From a virus, in the IMG/VR virus record IMGVR_UViG_3300037264_001640, positions 1 through 35,961 of that record: a DNA stretch of 35,961 nt. One strand, 5' to 3'. Shown piece after piece: positions 9,053 to 16,927 of this stretch. The notes below the pieces were generated by a model that worked only from the letters and a program-made list of their open reading frames with translations, had not been told where the DNA came from and did not search any database. The position numbers were made by a program, and so were the translations under genes. Each line of letters starts with the position of its first letter. Position 1 is the stretch's first letter.

Positions 9053-10933
9053 ATGAAAAAGAAGGTCATACGACGCAAAGAAAAGATTGTGAAGAAAGAA
9101 GTTTCTAGTGTAGGAGCGCTTGGTCAAATTGGCGTTCCAGCTAGTGTGATTGATACGCCGACCAACTCGCTTCCCGGTCAACCTTTTTCTACGCCACAAA
9201 CTACAATGGGCCATTGGCCCTCTCCTAATTTGTGGTACGCGCAAGGGAAGGCCGCTGCAAAAAAAGCTTATTATGAATATCTAGGACTCCTCAATCAATA
9301 TACTGGCGCTCCTCCTGATCAAGCCGACAGAAAACTTCAACTTGCGGGGCAGATGAATAATATCATCGTGTCAATGATTCAAGGGGTGACGATAGGACTT
9401 GAAGCCGAAGAGACTGCGGCAAAGAGGGCCAGAATAGGGGATGCGGCAGGTGTCATCGAAAAAGAGGTTATTGCGGATACTCTTCAGAAGATGTTGAAGG
9501 TCATTTGGATTCACGATACCGCAGCGTATTCTCAGAAGTTTGCTGGTCTTGATGTGCAGGCTATCGAATCTTCAGTTACAGGGCGCTTGAATCGAGTTAA
9601 TGATTGGGAAGTTACAGAGGTAGGAATTCCGCTATTGACCGCCCAAGAGGCAGATACGCTTTGGATTGAAGACCCCTTAGCTGCCCCCATTGATGATCCT
9701 GCGATGATTAATCAGATCCCAGGAGAGGGCGCTGATACGGGGGGGACTGCACCGAATGACCTTGAGGCCCCTGCTGGTCAAGAAGATTTGATGTCTTCAG
9801 GTGAAGTGCCGCCGCCCGAAAATGAGGCGGCAAATGCCTTTTCAGATAACACGGAACGAAGCGTAACGGATACCGATACAACTGATACCCCGCAAGAAGG
9901 GGGTGAAGAAATTCCCGAAGAAGCAATGCAGGGCTTTCTAGGAGAGCCCGAGGAGGATATAGACATGTCTGGACCCAATCATGACCTGAAGGTGGCCTGG
10001 GTGGATTTCATTGATCAGAATCCCGAGATAGCTGCCCAATTACTCGAAGAAGCCACGGCTGGAGGGGGAGAGGTCGTTGATGAAGGTTCAGAGATGACAT
10101 CTCCTGATGAGAATACGGCCCTTGAGACAGAAGAGACACCCGAGGAAGGTGAAGAAATTGTCGAGGGTGAAGAAGAGGTTATTCCTCCCGAGGAAGGTGA
10201 AGAGGTGGTCGAAGGCGAGGAGGAAGTAGTCCCCCCCGAGGAAGGCGAAGAGGTTGTTGAGGGCGAGGAAGAGGTTGTTCCTCCCGAGGAAGGCGAAGAC
10301 AAGGTGGTTGCCGCAGAGGATATACCCGAGGGCGAAGAGGTAGTTGTGGATGAAGACGAGCCCGAAACTGTTTATTGCGTAGGGTGCGATAAGGACGTGA
10401 CGGAAGAGGAAATCGCGGCTTGCGAGAATCCTGATTGCCCCTACAAGCAAGAAGAGGAAGTTGTGGAAGAGAAGGGCGTGCAGGATGATAAGGCGACAGA
10501 AAATAAGGGCGTGCAGGATGACGAGGTAACCGAGAAACACTTCATCCTTCTGGATCATGATGACCACTGCGATTGTCGCACTCACGGAATTAAAGTGAAG
10601 GAGTTCACGGGGGTAGAGGGCGAGTATTGCCTAGATCACACTAAGCTCGTCTCTTATTCTTTTGATCAGGGCATCTGGAGTTCTGCTGATGCAGCGGCCT
10701 GGGTGAAGAAACAATTCGCAATCAACAAAAAGAAAAACAAGACCGCCGAAGAAATTGTCAACGAGAAAATTGACAATATTGACGAGGTAGTCTTAAAAGA
10801 GTTCCTACAAGGTAAAGAATCCGATCCTGAAGAAATAGAGGTAGATTTCGACATGATCGGAAGAGTTGTTGACAACGCTATGAATAGAGCACTAGGGCCT
10901 TTGAATGAACGGCTCAAAGAACTTGAAGCATAA
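9053..10933 (+). CDS. Acidic repeat protein upstream of the capsid gene, possible scaffold or capsid-associated protein
   Basis: This 626-residue protein is not a family I recognise. The N-terminal ~200 residues are helical and mixed in charge. Residues ~230-435 are very rich in Glu and Asp and hold three near-perfect 16-residue repeats (PEEGEEVVEGEEEVVP). A zinc ribbon follows with C442, C445, C457 and C462, spaced exactly as in the end of the upstream polyprotein. Two KGVQDD repeats come next, then a His/Cys-rich patch (HDDHCDCRTHG) and a helical tail. The last ~21 residues align without gaps to residues 17-37 of the capsid protein delta domain and end in the same ELEA. Start and stop lie tightly between the polyprotein (3-base gap) and the capsid gene. 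A scaffold or chaperone role in head assembly is inferred from position, acidity and the coiled-coil match; DNA mimicry is another option. Confidence 0.6.
   Translation: MKKKVIRRKEKIVKKEVSSVGALGQIGVPASVIDTPTNSLPGQPFSTPQTTMGHWPSPNLWYAQGKAAAKKAYYEYLGLLNQYTGAPPDQADRKLQLAGQMNNIIVSMIQGVTIGLEAEETAAKRARIGDAAGVIEKEVIADTLQKMLKVIWIHDTAAYSQKFAGLDVQAIESSVTGRLNRVNDWEVTEVGIPLLTAQEADTLWIEDPLAAPIDDPAMINQIPGEGADTGGTAPNDLEAPAGQEDLMSSGEVPPPENEAANAFSDNTERSVTDTDTTDTPQEGGEEIPEEAMQGFLGEPEEDIDMSGPNHDLKVAWVDFIDQNPEIAAQLLEEATAGGGEVVDEGSEMTSPDENTALETEETPEEGEEIVEGEEEVIPPEEGEEVVEGEEEVVPPEEGEEVVEGEEEVVPPEEGEDKVVAAEDIPEGEEVVVDEDEPETVYCVGCDKDVTEEEIAACENPDCPYKQEEEVVEEKGVQDDKATENKGVQDDEVTEKHFILLDHDDHCDCRTHGIKVKEFTGVEGEYCLDHTKLVSYSFDQGIWSSADAAAWVKKQFAINKKKNKTAEEIVNEKIDNIDEVVLKEFLQGKESDPEEIEVDFDMIGRVVDNAMNRALGPLNERLKELEA
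10139..10300 (+). repeat. Tandem 48-bp coding repeats (acidic)
   Basis: Three full 48-bp units (10139-10186, 10187-10234, 10235-10282) and a partial fourth encode PEEGEEVVEGEEEVVP with few changes. Synonymous third-position differences between units show that the protein repeat is kept while the DNA drifts. The copy number may vary among relatives. Confidence 0.9.
10472..10521 (+). repeat. Two-copy 33-bp coding repeat (KGVQDD)
   Basis: AAGGGCGTGCAGGATGA occurs at 10472-10488 and again at 10505-10521, a 33-bp period within the acidic protein gene. It encodes KGVQDD twice, joined by a short Thr/Glu linker. Confidence 0.8.
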
Positions 10934-10961
10934 TCATTGCATGCAATAAGGAGTAACTGAA

Positions 10962-12254
10962 ATGGCTACTATGACTGCTGAAGAGATGGAGAAAAAACTT
11001 ACCGATAAGGTTGCGAATAGCGTGGCAATCGCGACAAAGGGCATTTCCGACAGGCTTACCGAACTGGAAGCCCATAAGCCTACGACCCTTCATCACGGCA
11101 CGGACGTAATGGACGATGGCCACGTTCAGGATGTTGGACACAACATGTTCCGACTTCCTGGTGGGTCCGTGGTCAACGTGGGTCGGATGTGGAATTCGGT
11201 CGGCAAGGGCTTCCGCAGATGCCCCGGCGTGTTCGAGAAGCTTGGCGAGGACAGCAAAGAGTTCTTTGTCAAGATGAAGGAACACCTGGAAGCGACCAAC
11301 ACGTTCAAGGTCAAGACTAAGGCGCTCGACATTGGCGACGTTATGCGGAGCCAGGAAGACTCGGGCGGCGGTCTTTTCGTGCCGGAAGACGTAAGGTACG
11401 CTTTGTTACAGTTCGCACCGCCAGGGACCATCGTATGGCCCCGCGCGCAGGTCTGGCCGATGTCAACCCAAACCATCCAATGGCCCAAGCTGAAACAGAG
11501 CTTGGTGGATGGCGAAGAAGAATTTTTCGGCAACGTTGTGATGCATTGGACGGAGGAAGGTCGCGAGAAGACCGATACCCGTCCGAAGTTCGGCCAGATT
11601 GGCCTCACCTGTCACGAACTCAGCGCATACACCGAGATCACCGACATCTTGATCGAGGACAGTGCGATCAACATTGGGAACTTGCTCGTGCAATTGTTCC
11701 AGGGGTCGTACTGGCACTACACCGACCGCTCCTTCTTGCGCGGCATGGGAAATGTGCAGCCTCTTGGCGTGTTGAACGACCCGAAGATCAGGGTTGTGAA
11801 GCGCTGCGAAGCAGACAAGCTTCGTTACGAAGACTTCATCAACATGTCCACCGAACTGCCCCCGATGTTCGATGCGGGCGCATGCTGGTTCATGACGAAG
11901 GGTGCCTTCAACAGTCTGCGTAAGCAGAAAGACAATGACGGCCATCCCGTGATTCAGTTGGGTGAAGGCTACAACAATTTCGGGGAAGGGATCGCAGGAT
12001 ATATCCTGGGTTATCCCGTTGTCATGGCCGATTACAAGGTCAACAAGCTGGGCCAGAGGGGCGATGTTCTCTTAGGTGACTGGAAACATTACTTTATTGG
12101 TGAGCGCAGCGGTGTGAAGATGGAAATGTCTCGCCACACCGCGTTCGAGTTCAACCGAACTGCGTTCCGTGCCAGCGCCCGTCTTGGCGGCATCCCCGAG
12201 GAAGCGAATGCTTTCGTCGTGATGTCTGACGAAGTTGACGAGGACCAGAGCTAG
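10962..12254 (+). CDS. Major capsid protein, HK97 fold
   Basis: The 430-residue product forms the icosahedral shell. The start follows AAGGAG with normal spacing. Residues 1 to ~130 are a helical, charged delta domain of the kind that acts as a built-in scaffold and is removed by the prohead protease. The segment SQEDSGGGLFVPE near 129-141 is the usual start of the mature HK97-type chain, leaving ~300 residues, close to the size of mature HK97 gp5. Later segments (an aromatic, Pro-rich strand, then the GYPVVMADYK region and the closing strand with FRASARLGG) fit the A-domain and P-domain of this fold. The gene is richer in G/C and in C-ending codons than most of the window, as often seen in very highly expressed genes. 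The family is clear; the exact cleavage point is inferred. Confidence 0.92.
   Translation: MATMTAEEMEKKLTDKVANSVAIATKGISDRLTELEAHKPTTLHHGTDVMDDGHVQDVGHNMFRLPGGSVVNVGRMWNSVGKGFRRCPGVFEKLGEDSKEFFVKMKEHLEATNTFKVKTKALDIGDVMRSQEDSGGGLFVPEDVRYALLQFAPPGTIVWPRAQVWPMSTQTIQWPKLKQSLVDGEEEFFGNVVMHWTEEGREKTDTRPKFGQIGLTCHELSAYTEITDILIEDSAINIGNLLVQLFQGSYWHYTDRSFLRGMGNVQPLGVLNDPKIRVVKRCEADKLRYEDFINMSTELPPMFDAGACWFMTKGAFNSLRKQKDNDGHPVIQLGEGYNNFGEGIAGYILGYPVVMADYKVNKLGQRGDVLLGDWKHYFIGERSGVKMEMSRHTAFEFNRTAFRASARLGGIPEEANAFVVMSDEVDEDQS
11362..11379 (+). repeat. 18-bp segment shared with the protease polyprotein (copy 2)
   Basis: This is identical to 8916-8933 and encodes the GGGLF at residues 135-139 of the capsid protein, at the boundary between delta domain and mature chain. 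Confidence 0.85.
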
Positions 12255-12294
12255 GATTGACTGAACTTACGAATGAAACCTTGGAGGTTATAAG

Positions 12295-12828
12295 ATGTTT
12301 ACTGGATTCGCACATGCTGAACTGCTTTCCTTGCTGTGGCCCGTAGTCGGCGTCGTTCACGGTCAGGTGACTACCGGCAATAGCGTCAATTCATACGATG
12401 CCGATCCACAGCCCGCCGCAGGTATCGACACTTGGCAGGCTGGCGGCACCATGTTCACCAATATGTTGATGTGCATTGGCGTAACGGAAGCAACCGCAGG
12501 CGCGCTGGCCATTTCATTGATGGATGCCAAGGATGCCATCACAACGGCCAATGGTGCCGCTTCAACCAAAATGGTGGCGACACTGGAAGACATAACCGCA
12601 GTGGGCCTTTACATTGCGGAGTTCCAGTTCTCTCACGTTTTCGCAGATGCGACAGCAAGGGTTGTGGCTGATGCGGATAACCTGACGGTTCGCCGGTATC
12701 ATAGCATTCGAGGAACGGCCACGGGTGGCACATTCTCTTTCGCAGCGCTTTGCATTTATGGCTTCAATGCTAGGGATTATCCCGTGCAGACGGCAGACGC
12801 GCTGACCATTACTTGGCAGGCTACCTAA
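12295..12828 (+). CDS. Small protein after the capsid gene, probable capsid decoration protein
   Basis: The 177-residue product has no family signature I recognise. A good ribosome site (TTGGAGG) precedes the ATG. The sequence is rich in Ala, Thr and Gly with alternating hydrophobic residues, as expected for a compact beta-rich virion protein, and has few charged residues. Its N-terminus is hydrophobic but lacks the positive start and cleavage site of a signal peptide. In HK97-type phages the gene right after the capsid gene often codes for a decoration or cement protein, and like the capsid gene this one is relatively G/C-rich. It is the last gene before a strong terminator, so it shares the capsid transcript. 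The decoration role rests on position and composition only. Confidence 0.5.
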   Translation: MFTGFAHAELLSLLWPVVGVVHGQVTTGNSVNSYDADPQPAAGIDTWQAGGTMFTNMLMCIGVTEATAGALAISLMDAKDAITTANGAASTKMVATLEDITAVGLYIAEFQFSHVFADATARVVADADNLTVRRYHSIRGTATGGTFSFAALCIYGFNARDYPVQTADALTITWQAT

Positions 12829-12879
12829 GCCTTACAGGATAGGTTGTCAGTTTTGTCCTCCTTCTGACACCTAAAAGAG

Positions 12880-12918
12880 CCCCTTCACTTGGGAGAGTGG
12901 GGGGGTTTCTTTTTTTTC
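12880..12918 (+). terminator. Intrinsic (rho-independent) terminator after the capsid operon
   Basis: A 10-bp stem pairs CCCCTTCACT (12880-12889) with AGTGGGGGGG (12896-12905), including two G:U pairs, around a 6-base loop. A T-rich run (12906-12918) follows directly. It lies 51 bases after the stop codon of the decoration-like gene and should end the head transcript. Confidence 0.88.
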
Positions 12919-12920
12919 TC

Positions 12921-12949
12921 TTGACAGAAACGACTTAGTGACGTAAAGA
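12921..12949 (+). promoter_or_regulatory. Candidate sigma-70-type promoter for the glycosyltransferase operon
   Basis: A perfect TTGACA (12921-12926) is separated by 17 bases from TAAAGA (12944-12949), a weak -10 match. It sits right behind the terminator and 28 bases before the next ATG, where a new transcript would be needed. The weak -10 may mean an activator or a phage-modified polymerase. Confidence 0.45.
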
Positions 12950-12977
12950 CAGGACTAACGTTGAGGAGGATTCACAC

Positions 12978-13874
12978 ATGGCAGAAGAAAAAGTTTTAGT
13001 AAAATACATAGATTCAGCCCTTGCCGCGCAAAACGGTAGTCAGTCCTTTAGAATGGGATTGCATCTTGCTAGACAATGGGAAGATAAGGGTTGGATTAGG
13101 ATTCTTGACAAGATCGCAAGAGCAAATCCTTCCGTGCCAATTGACAAAGATGAAGTCAGAAACACCCCTCTCATAAAGATGCTAGAAGAAGAGAACCTAA
13201 CGAAGATCGCCTGGGTAACGAGCGATTACATTGATGCTGCTGTCAGAAAAGTGGGAGCGCAATGTGGATTCCAGGTTGAACATTTTTCGGCTTCGGTATT
13301 CAGTTCTGGCCTTCTCATGAAAACAAAATTGATGATTGTAGAGTCCAACATGAAAGGATTCACCCCCGGTCAGCTTGAAAATCTTCGTTGCATCCAATTT
13401 CAAAAGGGTATTCCTTTCATCTTTAGAATCGTCGGTTATGATGGTTCCGAGTTTTTTCAGCAAGGGCTTATTCATTCAAGACTGAATGTCTTTGCTTCGG
13501 CACAGCTTTTCGAGTACGCATGCGATCTTCACGAAAACCTCATAGAACCCTGGTTCATTGAAAGCAAATCAGATCATTTCGCTTTTTGGAGAGCGATAGA
13601 AGGGGCATTAAACGTAAAGCCAAAAGAGGCAGAGAATGGAGGTTTTTATATTCCTCCCGCCGTCAGAGCATCCCTTCTTACTTTTGAACCTCCTCCCAAT
13701 ACGCCGGTTACGGTTGAATTTGAAACCAGAATGCTCGAAGGACCAATAGAAAACATCCACAAGAATGAGACGGCAACGGACGCTCGTAGCGCTGAATATC
13801 AAGCCGAATTACAAAGGCAGAGACGGAAAGGGGGCACGAAGAATAGGGTGGTTAGACGGAGGAAAAGTGAATGA
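12978..13874 (+). CDS. Unrecognised protein heading the glycosyltransferase operon
   Basis: The product has 298 residues. The ATG follows GAGGAGG at good spacing. I do not recognise the family. The central part, ~residues 70-200, alternates short hydrophobic strands and helices in a Rossmann-like way. It includes PFIFRIVGYDGSEFF, which resembles the strand and loop pattern in N-terminal halves of GT-B glycosyltransferases, but no donor-site motif is visible, so this is weak. The C-terminal ~40 residues are very rich in Arg and Lys (RQRRKGG, RRRKSE) and could bind nucleic acid or acidic glycans. It overlaps the next gene by 4 bases (ATGA), so it is co-translated with a GT2-like enzyme. It is most likely part of the same modification pathway, perhaps as a partner or divergent transferase. 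Confidence 0.55.
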   Translation: MAEEKVLVKYIDSALAAQNGSQSFRMGLHLARQWEDKGWIRILDKIARANPSVPIDKDEVRNTPLIKMLEEENLTKIAWVTSDYIDAAVRKVGAQCGFQVEHFSASVFSSGLLMKTKLMIVESNMKGFTPGQLENLRCIQFQKGIPFIFRIVGYDGSEFFQQGLIHSRLNVFASAQLFEYACDLHENLIEPWFIESKSDHFAFWRAIEGALNVKPKEAENGGFYIPPAVRASLLTFEPPPNTPVTVEFETRMLEGPIENIHKNETATDARSAEYQAELQRQRRKGGTKNRVVRRRKSE

Positions 13875-14665
13875 AAATCCTCACGGCCATTTTTTCATGC
13901 TCAAAAAATCTGCCTTACTTCTTCAAATCATTAGAATATTGGGACAAGGCCATGCAAAAAGCGTTGGAAATTTTTCCAACGATGGAATCCGAACTTCTCG
14001 TGATCGACTTCTCGGAGGACAACTGTAAAGAACTTCAGGCAGTGAAGGGCCGCTACAACTTCAAGCCCCAAGCCGGTTTTGGAAAAAATTTCAATGCAGC
14101 ATGGACATATGCCTTTTTTGGAGCTTTTGATTTTCTCATCAACTTCAATGACGATGCGATAATTTCAGAACAATTTATCTCGGAAGGACTAAAGCTTTTT
14201 GAGAGAGGAAAGGATATAGGCATGGTGGGGGGAATCCCCAACACAGGCTCCTGGTGTTCCTCTTTAGATCTCTTGAGCATTCCAGCGCCTACTAATGAAC
14301 TCGCGCTTGTCGATCCTATGGTGCAATTGAAGTGGGAGTGTTCGGCAGCGATTTATCGGGTAGAGGCGATTCTGCAAACAGGGAAGTGGGATGAAAGATT
14401 TGACATAGGTGGATCGGGGGTTTGTGGGGACAATGATTATTACATTCGGATGATAAAGGCCGGACGGACATTATTCCGATCAGGTCAAATGCGATTTTGG
14501 CATGCCAAGGGAATAACACAAAGTAGAGTAAGGATTCCCCTTCGAGGAAGGCCCGATCCTATAAAAGAAGCCAATTATGCATATTTGGCGAGCAAGTGGG
14601 GAATTAATAGAGAGGGCATGAAGATCGAAGATCTTTATCAAGCCCCCTTTAATGCTGGTGCATAA
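13871..14665 (+). CDS. GT2-like (GT-A fold) glycosyltransferase
   Basis: The 264-residue product resembles family 2 glycosyltransferases, which move a sugar from a nucleotide donor to an acceptor in the cytoplasm. The N-terminus (MKILTAIFSCSKNLPYFFKSL) is the usual first strand and helix. NDD at residues 93-95 is the DxD-like metal and nucleotide-binding motif. GDNDYYIRMIKAG near 186-198 fits the acidic catalytic segment, and FWHAKG at 209-214 fits the C-terminal His motif. There is no membrane segment. It overlaps the gene before it by ATGA and the gene after it by TAATG, so all three are translationally coupled. A palindrome (13962-13981) lies inside the coding region. The donor sugar and acceptor cannot be read from the sequence. 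Confidence 0.8.
   Translation: MKILTAIFSCSKNLPYFFKSLEYWDKAMQKALEIFPTMESELLVIDFSEDNCKELQAVKGRYNFKPQAGFGKNFNAAWTYAFFGAFDFLINFNDDAIISEQFISEGLKLFERGKDIGMVGGIPNTGSWCSSLDLLSIPAPTNELALVDPMVQLKWECSAAIYRVEAILQTGKWDERFDIGGSGVCGDNDYYIRMIKAGRTLFRSGQMRFWHAKGITQSRVRIPLRGRPDPIKEANYAYLASKWGINREGMKIEDLYQAPFNAGA
13962..13981. repeat. Dispersed palindrome, copy 2 (inverted centre)
   Basis: Arms CGTTGGAAA (13962-13970) and TTTCCAACG (13973-13981) flank a 2-base centre TT. It is the reverse-complement orientation of the copies at 18897 and 31183, and lies inside the GT2-like gene. Confidence 0.85.
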
Positions 14666-16293
14666 TGAAGCTTACAATTTCAGTGCTTTTTTATGGCAAG
14701 CCTGACGTTTCACGGAAATTTCTTCAGTATCTTGAGCCTGGGTTGAAGAACAGACCGGACGTAGAGGTGATCATAAGAGATAATGGCTGCATAGGAATGG
14801 AACAGTCCGCCTCTGCCGTTCTCACAGCCGACATCAAGAACATTGTCTACATACCTTCTGGCATCAATTTGGGGTTTGGCGCAGGACACAATGAGAACCT
14901 CAAACTCGCCCGAGGGGAATTTTTTCTCTGTATGAATAATGATCTATTTATGCAGGACAATTCCTGGGTAAACAAGCTTCTTATGGCCTTTAGTAATGGC
15001 GGCAATGCCAGCCTTGTAGGACTTCAAGGAGTGCCCTGCGAGCTTCAATCCAATATGAGAACTCTCTATATCGAAGGCAAAAAGGGGGATCGCCTAGATT
15101 ACATAGAGGGTGCTTTTTTTTGCGGCCGTACCAAAGATTTTCAAAAGTATGGCCTTTTCAGTCCTGCTTTCAAGATTGGCCTATTTGAAGACGGTGACTT
15201 GTCTTTGCGTTTTAAACAGATGGGATTTGAAATTTCGGTTTTGAAAATTGCCCATCAACACTTGCGGGCTCAATCTCTTAGTCTTTTTTCTGCTGAAGAG
15301 AGGGAAAGAATAGCAGACTATAACTGTGAAATCTTCAAGAAGCGCTGGGGAACATACATGCAGAATCAAAGGTTTGCTAATCGAGTTCTTATAAAGGCTG
15401 AAAGCGCAGGCATAGGGGATATTCTCGCCATCACTCCGGTTGTAGAGGCGGTACGCCGGGATCATCCTACAGCTATAATTGAAGTAACCACATCATGCCC
15501 CGATCTCTTTATCAATAATAAGCACCTGACGGAACTCTATAAAACAAAAAGAGAATATCCCAATAGTTACGATAGGGTTGTCGATCTCAAAATCAATTAT
15601 GCTTCCTATGAGCCGATGGTTAAAGAAGCGGAAAGAGTGGCGGTGACGAAATTCAATTCGTATCTACCTCAAATTTTTTTGACAAAATTGGAATTAGAAG
15701 AGGGGCGCAAGGTTGTCGAGTCAGTAAGGAGAGGAGAAGGCCAAACGGTAGTCGGCGTTCAATTACAAAACAATCGCCCTGCCTGGGAAGGAAAATCGTG
15801 GGATTTTCAACATATTGCTCCTCTTATTAAGATGATTCAGGGTATCGACAGTAGCACGGTTATTGAATTCGGTAAAGACGTTCAGAGTAGTGGAGAGGCT
15901 GATCTCGATTTAGTAAATCAAACGGATTTGCGCGAATACCTCGCAATAGTGGCTAATTTAGATGTGATGGTGTGCATTGATAGTCTTCCGTTGCATGCTA
16001 GTCAAGCCTTTGGCATTCCTACATTTTGCATTTTTGGAGCAACGAGCCCGTTAGGATACGTCATTGATTGGAAGACTGTTTTTCCTATTCAGTGTCCTGA
16101 TCTCGAATGCCTTGGTTGCTATCAGCGCAAAGGAGATTCGGGTTTTAATAAGTGCGCCGTGGGGTTTCAACACTGTATGCATGATTTGTCACCCGAACGA
16201 GTGTTTGAGACTCTTGTGACAGACAGAGACATTCTCTTGGAAAGAAATATTGAATATCTTTCAAAGCATTTGCAGTATAGTGGTCCTGAGTAA
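14665..16293 (+). CDS. Two-domain glycosyltransferase (GT2-like plus GT9-like)
   Basis: The 542-residue product fuses two transferases. Residues 1 to ~235 are a GT2 domain of the rhamnosyltransferase kind: NLGFGAGHNENLKLARG at 68-84, the metal-binding NND at 91-93, and FEDGDLSLRFKQMG at 174-187. Residues ~239-530 resemble GT9 heptosyltransferases: GIGD at 249-252 near the start, an IDSLPLHASQAFG segment, FGATSP, and a Cys-rich end (CPDLECLGC...C......C) before LSPERVFETL. GT9 enzymes normally build LPS core; in a phage this one could modify a virion protein or alter a host glycan. It starts in a TAATG overlap with the GT2-like gene. A homing endonuclease gene follows after 4 bases. The domain calls are firm; the substrates are unknown. 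Confidence 0.87.
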   Translation: MKLTISVLFYGKPDVSRKFLQYLEPGLKNRPDVEVIIRDNGCIGMEQSASAVLTADIKNIVYIPSGINLGFGAGHNENLKLARGEFFLCMNNDLFMQDNSWVNKLLMAFSNGGNASLVGLQGVPCELQSNMRTLYIEGKKGDRLDYIEGAFFCGRTKDFQKYGLFSPAFKIGLFEDGDLSLRFKQMGFEISVLKIAHQHLRAQSLSLFSAEERERIADYNCEIFKKRWGTYMQNQRFANRVLIKAESAGIGDILAITPVVEAVRRDHPTAIIEVTTSCPDLFINNKHLTELYKTKREYPNSYDRVVDLKINYASYEPMVKEAERVAVTKFNSYLPQIFLTKLELEEGRKVVESVRRGEGQTVVGVQLQNNRPAWEGKSWDFQHIAPLIKMIQGIDSSTVIEFGKDVQSSGEADLDLVNQTDLREYLAIVANLDVMVCIDSLPLHASQAFGIPTFCIFGATSPLGYVIDWKTVFPIQCPDLECLGCYQRKGDSGFNKCAVGFQHCMHDLSPERVFETLVTDRDILLERNIEYLSKHLQYSGPE

Positions 16294-16297
16294 GAAA

Positions 16298-16927
16298 ATG
16301 CGAAAGCTTAACCTCATAGACCAAAAATTTACAAGACTCACTGTGGTTCTTGAAGCGGGAAGGGACAAGTCGGGGCATATTCTTTATCACTGTATTTGCG
16401 ACTGCGGAGAGCCGCGTATTGTTAGCGGTAGTGATCTCAAGGGTGACATAATTCAAAGTTGTGGCTGTCTTGCTAAAGAAAACCTAATTCAGAGAAACAC
16501 TACTCATGGCATGTATCATTCAAGAGAAAATGGTGTGCGGAAAGCTATGATCGCAAGATGCACTAACCCCAATCATCCTGATTGGGAAAATTACGGTGGT
16601 CGTGGCATTAAGATTTGCGACAGGTGGAGATATTCCTTTGAAAATTTTTATACTGACATAGGGCCGATTCCTCCTGGCATGACGATAGATCGAAAAGATA
16701 ATGACGGAGACTATGAACCAAATAATTGGAGGTTTGCCACTAGGAAAGAGCAAGCAAATAATACAAGGAAAAATCATATCATCAAACACGATAACGAAGA
16801 ATTAACCATTTCTCAGTGGGCTGACAAAAAGAGAGTTTCGCGTAAAACTCTCACTTGCAGAAAACAACGAGACTGGTCTGATGAACGGGCTTTAACCACT
16901 TCTGTTCAAAGAAGAAAGGCGGCATAA
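16298..16927 (+). CDS. HNH/AP2-type homing endonuclease (copy 1)
   Basis: The 209-residue product belongs to a common phage family. An N-terminal Cys module (CICDCG...SCGCL at about 33-58) probably binds zinc. The core holds YGGRGIKICDRW and then TIDRKDNDGDYEPNNWRF.T..EQANN, an HNH/AP2-like nuclease signature. The end (LTISQWADKKRVSRKTL..R...WSDERAL) is a DNA-binding repeat found in homing enzymes. The ATG at 16298 is chosen because the open frame upstream lies wholly inside the GT2-GT9 gene. There is no clear Shine-Dalgarno sequence, and translation probably depends on the stop 5 bases upstream. The stop overlaps the next start as TAATG. It interrupts the glycosyltransferase operon and is a paralogue of 17662-18279. 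Canonical catalytic His residues are not all evident, so activity is not certain. Confidence 0.82.
   Translation: MRKLNLIDQKFTRLTVVLEAGRDKSGHILYHCICDCGEPRIVSGSDLKGDIIQSCGCLAKENLIQRNTTHGMYHSRENGVRKAMIARCTNPNHPDWENYGGRGIKICDRWRYSFENFYTDIGPIPPGMTIDRKDNDGDYEPNNWRFATRKEQANNTRKNHIIKHDNEELTISQWADKKRVSRKTLTCRKQRDWSDERALTTSVQRRKAA

Noticed and set aside
10139-10300. CRISPR-like array
   Set aside because: The repeats are directly adjacent without spacers, in frame and protein-coding.
10015-10302. Minus-strand frame coding Ser/Pro/Thr repeats across the acidic region
   Set aside because: It is a mirror of the acidic tandem repeats; the plus strand keeps the protein with synonymous changes, so this strand is passive.
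11435-11923. Second plus-strand open frame inside the capsid gene
   Set aside because: The capsid gene is G/C-rich with C-ending codons, which removes stops in shifted frames. The overlapping product has no family pattern and no ribosome site.
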